Shown piece by piece: positions 7,647 to 10,000 of a stretch of DNA of 10,000 nt. The first letter of the stretch is position 1, and the number at the start of each line of letters is the position of its first letter. The position numbers and the translations under genes are program-made. The notes under the pieces are model-generated. The model worked only from the letters and a program-made list of their open reading frames with translations. It was not told the DNA's origin and searched no databases. The stretch comes from Actinidia chinensis (taxonomy: Eukaryota > Streptophyta > Magnoliopsida > Ericales > Actinidiaceae): the NCBI GenBank assembly GCA_009663005.1, contig VIGQ01001603.1, positions 10,001 to 20,000 on the forward strand, read 5' to 3'.

Positions 7647-8310
7647 TCTAATATTCTTAAAAAACAATAAGAACAAAAAAAACCGAAGCTTCAACAACTG
7701 AGCAAAAATCCCATATTTTTCCTTATGCACGTTAAATATTTTTCTTATTTTGAACAAGTCCTATCCATGTAAAAATCGTAAATGGGAATATATAACTCAC
7801 TTCTTTTCGTGAAATATTAATAATTGCCCTTGCCAATAACAAACTATGAAAGAAAAAAAAAATCACTCTTTAGGCGTACTCTTTAGAGTTTTACAATCTA
7901 AAAATAATAAATATAAAAATCAGATAAAATACTGCATTGAATACGAATAGGAAGAGATACATTACTACAAAATAGAGAACAAATTAAATGTAGAATGATT
8001 TTGAAAAAGTGTTGTCTAGTTTTGGAAAATGAGGGAGAAGAAAATGTTGTTTTAATTTTATTTTGGTGGGTCCCACTAAAAATTGATCACTGGGTAAAAA
8101 ATCTATTCCCAGCTTTAAAGGTTTTTTAGGCCATTGATATAATTTATTGAAACCTCATCATATTAAAAAAAGAAGTGATAGTTTTTTGAGGGAGAAAAAA
8201 TAATCTCATTGAATCTCGATGTTTATTATTCAAATGGATTTCAACCGTTGATGTAAGAATATAATTTTAAATATTTAAAATGAATAGGGAATTTTAATAT
8301 TATAGATGAC
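7647..8310. other. A/T-rich intergenic stretch
   Basis: No coding region is visible. It contains the near-palindrome GGTGGGTCCCAC (8066-8077) and the word TTTCAACCGTTGATGTAAG (8240-8258), both of which recur in plant repeat DNA in my recollection. It may be a transposon remnant, but no paired ends were found. Confidence 0.4.
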
Positions 8311-8470
8311 AAATGCCGCGGTCCTTGACCGGATTGAGTTCTGCGGCCTGACCGAGATTGAGTTCGTAAGCCAGCCCACAGCCCTTTTACGTAGGTTGGG
8401 CCCAGTCTTCCAGTTCGTTCTTTCCAAGAGATTGTCATAGGTGGTCCTGCCGTAACGTTTGGGCCCATTT
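8311..8470. promoter_or_regulatory. G/C-rich island with W-box-like repeats and two TGGGCCCA sites
   Basis: This island stands out from A/T-rich surroundings. TTGACCGGATTGAGTTC (8325-8341) and CTGACCGAGATTGAGTTC (8348-8365) are a near-identical tandem pair 23 bases apart; the first includes the W-box-like core TTGACC, bound by WRKY factors in known plant promoters. TGGGCCCA, an eight-base palindrome resembling the site II/TCP-type element of plant housekeeping promoters, occurs at 8397-8404 and 8460-8467. No gene is recognised on either side within reach. A minus-strand open frame of 105 codons over the island (8241-8558) has no recognisable motif and is probably chance. Confidence 0.4.
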
Positions 8471-9544
8471 TATTTTCTGGCTGTTGGACACCGAAAATAA
8501 CAAATTCGGAGATTGTTACATGAAGGAGTGTAAGAAAAATTGTGACCTTAGCCCCCAACTTTCACAATTTCATTAATGTTACTTAATTTTGTGTATTTAT
8601 AAACTACGTTTTTTTGGACCCTACATATCTTAATAGATTTGCTTAACCTCATTCATCAGTTCTTACAAATCTTAACTTAGACCATCTAAAGCTTAGGTAG
8701 TTTTTCCTGAGCCTAGGGAGGTGATTTTTTATGTACTCGATAGAAAAACTCGAGCCTATCCGATCAATGGGGCAAGGTGTCTCCAATATTTAGCTTCGGG
8801 GAGATGAGATGGATTCAATTATGAAACTGTCGAATTTCTGACTGGGTATGGATTCTGTATGATTTTACAAACCCCAACACTTGAAAACATTGAATCGGCA
8901 TTTATCCCGCCCTGTAATGGTTGTATTTATAAGCTTACCCTTGTTATAAATAAACTTAACATAATCTAGGTTATTAAGTAGGATTTTTGGATTTGGATTG
9001 TGAGTAAAATCTTAGTGCAGCCGTCTTCTGTCCCTGATAGGAAGGCCGAGATAATTTAAAAATGCTAAAAATTATTTTACTATAAAATTGAAAAGTTTTT
9101 TAAAAAAAAAAAAAATTGGAACGACGGTCGACCCAACTTTACCCCGTTACGTCAATTATTGAGATGAGGAAAACCCACAATTCATTACAACTAGAGTCCA
9201 AGACATTGCATCTCTACTTAGCCTTTTCAAAATACCGGGTCTGACAGACATGGTATTATTGGTATGAGAGAGAGAGAGGCTTGATGCTGCTGGCTGGCTA
9301 GGAAGCACTCGTCCAAAGAAAAAAAAGACATCCTACAGCTTGTCTTCTAAGATTTTTTGTCTTGTTAAAGATCCCGTGTTTGGCCATACCAAACTTGGCC
9401 CTAGCTAGTGAAAACTTTTTCGGAATTATATCCATAAATATAAATATTTAGGTTTCTACCAAAAAGAAAAAGGATGATTTCAGTGATCGAGGTTAGTGGT
9501 AGTTAGTCCACATGATCAATGCAGTTCATCTTTTAAAAAATAGT
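8471..9544. other. Intergenic stretch without recognisable genes
   Basis: A/T-rich to mixed sequence with a poly-A run at about 9101-9115 and a short (GA)n microsatellite at 9266-9278. No frame longer than chance shows a motif. The words TAGGTAGTTTTTCCTGAGCC (8696-8715) and GATAGAAAAACTCGAGCC (8740-8757) look loosely related but are too short to name. Confidence 0.45.
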
Positions 9545-9562
9545 GTCGGTCTATTTTGAAAA
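9545..9562. repeat. Exact 18-bp direct repeat, copy 1
   Basis: GTCGGTCTATTTTGAAAA is repeated exactly at 9776-9793, 231 bases downstream. Both copies follow an ATC…TTAA…AAAAAA context, so the similarity may extend leftward. The right-hand flanks differ. Confidence 0.8.
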
Positions 9563-9775
9563 TATACATGTGACTACAGATAAACGATCAACTTAGTTTG
9601 CGTGAATAATTGCACAGGTTTATAGCAGATCGAGAATGGTTTAGATGCGATCTAGATTCAAAATGACACCACAGTTGTCCAAAAACTTATTGTAAAGTAT
9701 TTTAGTTCTTTGTAGAATAAATTTAACAAGTAATCTTATGACGGTGCATAGGTCTATCATTAAGAAAAAAAGGCG

Positions 9776-9793
9776 GTCGGTCTATTTTGAAAA
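9776..9793. repeat. Exact 18-bp direct repeat, copy 2
   Basis: The same word as at 9545-9562. The pair could be ends of a small insertion or an old local duplication. Sequence between and after the copies (to 10000) shows no gene. Confidence 0.8.
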
Positions 9794-10000
9794 GGAAGAG
9801 GGAAGAAAATCTTTAAACCAAAAGATTTACTCAAAACATGAGATCGGATGAATAAGAAATAAGAAATTTTCTTAATCCCTCTTATACGATATGTTAGATT
9901 CATTAAAGTGTATGGGTTTTTGATAAAGTGTCAACTCTCAGGAACTAGGACCTTTTGGCCATTTTAAATTAATGGTTTCATTGAATCCAACTGTTGCTAT

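Noticed and set aside
1..10000. CRISPR array, rRNA, bacterial operon, virus-like or toxin genes
   Set aside because: No regular short repeats with spacers, no rRNA-like blocks, and no long uninterrupted coding frames other than the HSP20-like island.

Overview
This window looks like nuclear DNA of a flowering plant. The reasons are: very A/T-rich noncoding sequence with long poly-A/poly-T runs, several degenerate inverted-repeat elements resembling non-autonomous DNA transposons, plant-type promoter words (TATATTTAA, pyrimidine patches, telo-box-like AGGGTTT, TGGGCCCA), and one G/C-richer coding-like island related to a plant HSP20-like protein family. There is no bacterial operon structure, rRNA, tRNA or CRISPR array. 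I cannot place the species.

Layout. Bases 1-256 hold an imperfect foldback of about 166 bp bordered by TA dinucleotide repeats. Bases 257-1010 are an extremely A/T-rich repeat tract. Bases 1062-1732 are a 671-bp element bounded by an exact 16-bp terminal inverted repeat. A promoter/leader-like stretch (about 2030-2364) precedes the only gene-like object, 2365-2874. This looks like an intronless HSP20/alpha-crystallin-like gene with an apparent one-base insertion at the GGG of 2690-2692, so the frame breaks inside the conserved domain. The conserved continuation is readable in the next frame.

Downstream come a noncoding flank with a 28/29-bp direct repeat (3029 and 3290) and a 16-bp palindrome (3380-3395). 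Next is a second inverted-repeat element at 3920-4380 with an internal three-copy 42-bp tandem repeat. Bases 4381-5974 are mixed-composition DNA with no recognisable gene. A degenerate array with a unit of about 95 bp occupies 5975-6226. Two more foldbacks lie at 6988-7199 and 7389-7646. A small G/C-rich island at 8311-8470 carries W-box-like repeats and two TGGGCCCA palindromes. The rest, to 10000, is A/T-rich intergenic DNA with an 18-bp exact direct repeat (9545 and 9776).

No set of genes acts together here. The window reads as intergenic, transposon-littered plant DNA around one probably broken chaperone-like gene. I found no convincing novel biological system. The most checkable points are the frameshift in the HSP20-like gene and the four or five uncatalogued foldback or inverted-repeat elements.
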